DNA of 64,000 bases from Neolewinella litorea (GTDB lineage Bacteria; Bacteroidota; Bacteroidia; Chitinophagales; Saprospiraceae): contig NZ_SRSF01000003.1 of the NCBI RefSeq assembly GCF_004803465.1, forward strand, positions 186,001 through 250,000, read 5' to 3'. This document shows positions 63,219-64,000 of the stretch, piece by piece. The notes under the pieces are model-generated. The model made no database searches, had not been told where the DNA came from, and saw only the letters and a list, made by a program, of their open reading frames with translations. Each line of letters begins with the position of its first letter. The stretch's first letter is position 1. The translations under genes and the position numbers were made by a program.

Positions 63219-63361
63219 TCTTGCGTTACTTTACCCGGTCGACGGGTGTTAGTTTTTTTTATCTAACCCAATCCCAACCGCCCAGGTTCGTATGCCCGGG
63301 CGTCGGGCTTCGGACGCATTCGCTTTCACATTTAAACAGGCTGTTGCCGTAATTTTGAACC

Positions 63362-64000
63362 ATGATCCCAGCCAGTGCCCCAATCAAATTCGTTTGTATT
63401 CACGGTCATTTTTACCAGCCCCCCCGGGAAAATGCCTGGTTGGAGACCATCGAGATCCAGGACAGCGCCGCCCCCTTCCACGACTGGAACGAGCGCATCA
63501 ACGAAGAGTGCTACGCACCCAACGCCACCGCCCGCGTGCTCAACGACGAGCAGCATATCCGGGAGATCTCCAACAATTACGCGCGCATCAGTTGGAATAT
63601 GGGTCCGACCCTGCTCTCCTGGCTGGAGCAGCACGACCCGGCCACCTATCGCCGCATCCAGGAGGCGGACGCGAAGAGCCGCCGGCGTTTCAACGGACAC
63701 GGATCGGCACTCGCCCAGAGCTACAACCACATCATCATGCCGCTGGCTAATGCCCGTGACCGGATCACGCAGATCAAGTGGGGCATTGCTGATTTTGAAC
63801 ACCGTTTCGGCCGCAAGCCCGAGGGAATGTGGCTGGCCGAAACCGCCGTCAGTACGGAGTGCCTGGAAGACCTGGTCGCCTGCGGCATCACCTATACGGT
63901 ACTTGCCCCGCGGCAATGCCAGGCGGTTCGCCCCACGGAGACCGATGAGTGGCATGAAGTACACGGCGGCGTCGACCCCCGACGGCCCTACCGCTGCGTG
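63362..64000 (+). CDS. GH57 / DUF3536-like glycoside hydrolase, 3' end outside window
   Basis: The first 213 residues are present from an ATG at 63362. The start FVCIHGHFYQPPRENAW is a GH57 opening motif, and GHGSALAQSYNHIIMPLAN and MWLAETAVSTECLEDL follow, as in the DUF3536 branch of these proteins. By family knowledge they act on alpha-glucans. The catalytic nucleophile region and C-terminus lie beyond the window. There is no signal peptide. Confidence 0.88.
   Translation, partial: MIPASAPIKFVCIHGHFYQPPRENAWLETIEIQDSAAPFHDWNERINEECYAPNATARVLNDEQHIREISNNYARISWNMGPTLLSWLEQHDPATYRRIQEADAKSRRRFNGHGSALAQSYNHIIMPLANARDRITQIKWGIADFEHRFGRKPEGMWLAETAVSTECLEDLVACGITYTVLAPRQCQAVRPTETDEWHEVHGGVDPRRPYRCV

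Overview
This 64 kb window looks like a chromosomal piece of a GC-rich Bacteroidota, most likely from the Saprospirales/Lewinellaceae neighbourhood. The phylum call rests on a PorP/SprF outer-membrane protein, an OmpA/PD40 protein, DUF2480, DUF4199, DUF6702 and NIPSNAP families, and promoters of the TTG-N19-21-TAnnTTTG type, with no evident reliance on Shine-Dalgarno sites. The finer placement is inference. About 57 protein genes, one tRNA and several repeat families are supported. There is no rRNA, CRISPR array or prophage.

Positions 1-13495 hold the most unusual locus: ten genes in a row on the minus strand, every product exported, lipid-anchored or membrane-bound. They encode two long caspase-TPR proteins, two short stand-alone caspase-like proteins, a CHASE2 membrane sensor without an output domain, a FecR/Ig-like protein, two TPR proteins, a small lipoprotein and an HExxH metallopeptidase. 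The two caspase pairs look like a diverged tandem duplication. I read it as a candidate cell-envelope protease relay, but no function is shown by the sequence.

Positions 13726-19025 are a housekeeping block on the minus strand (small membrane protein, mutL, two rhomboid proteases, an EEP-family hydrolase). Positions 19241-24378 are mostly on the plus strand: a DUF6702 protein, an orphan YehL/MoxR-type ATPase, metF with a structured leader, tRNA-CAU and an alpha-amylase family hydrolase, with a NIPSNAP protein on the other strand. Positions 24437-34338 are on the minus strand: an aldo/keto reductase, a large haem lipoprotein with HEAT repeats, DUF4199, and an ECF sigma / anti-sigma / clpB operon.

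Positions 34347-38322 are accessory: a REP-associated tyrosine transposase (RAYT) flanked by oppositely oriented arrays of REP-like palindromes, manC, then an orphan Rhs C-terminal tip with a candidate immunity gene in AT-richer DNA. Positions 38323-43533 carry a POT peptide transporter and a penicillin-acylase family hydrolase, together fitting uptake and hydrolysis of amide compounds. Positions 44041-44897 hold eight 106-bp repeats, each made of two inverted REP-like hairpins.

Positions 44935-64000 are mostly core genes: TIGR02757, alpha/beta hydrolase, MarR, scpB, DUF2480, PorP/SprF, OmpA-DUF1573, nadA, a Gfo/Idh oxidoreductase, a second haem lipoprotein, an EamA exporter, a POTRA/beta-barrel protein, nadK, a DNA-binding-like helix-hairpin-helix protein, superoxide dismutase with a structured leader, and the start of a GH57/DUF3536 protein.
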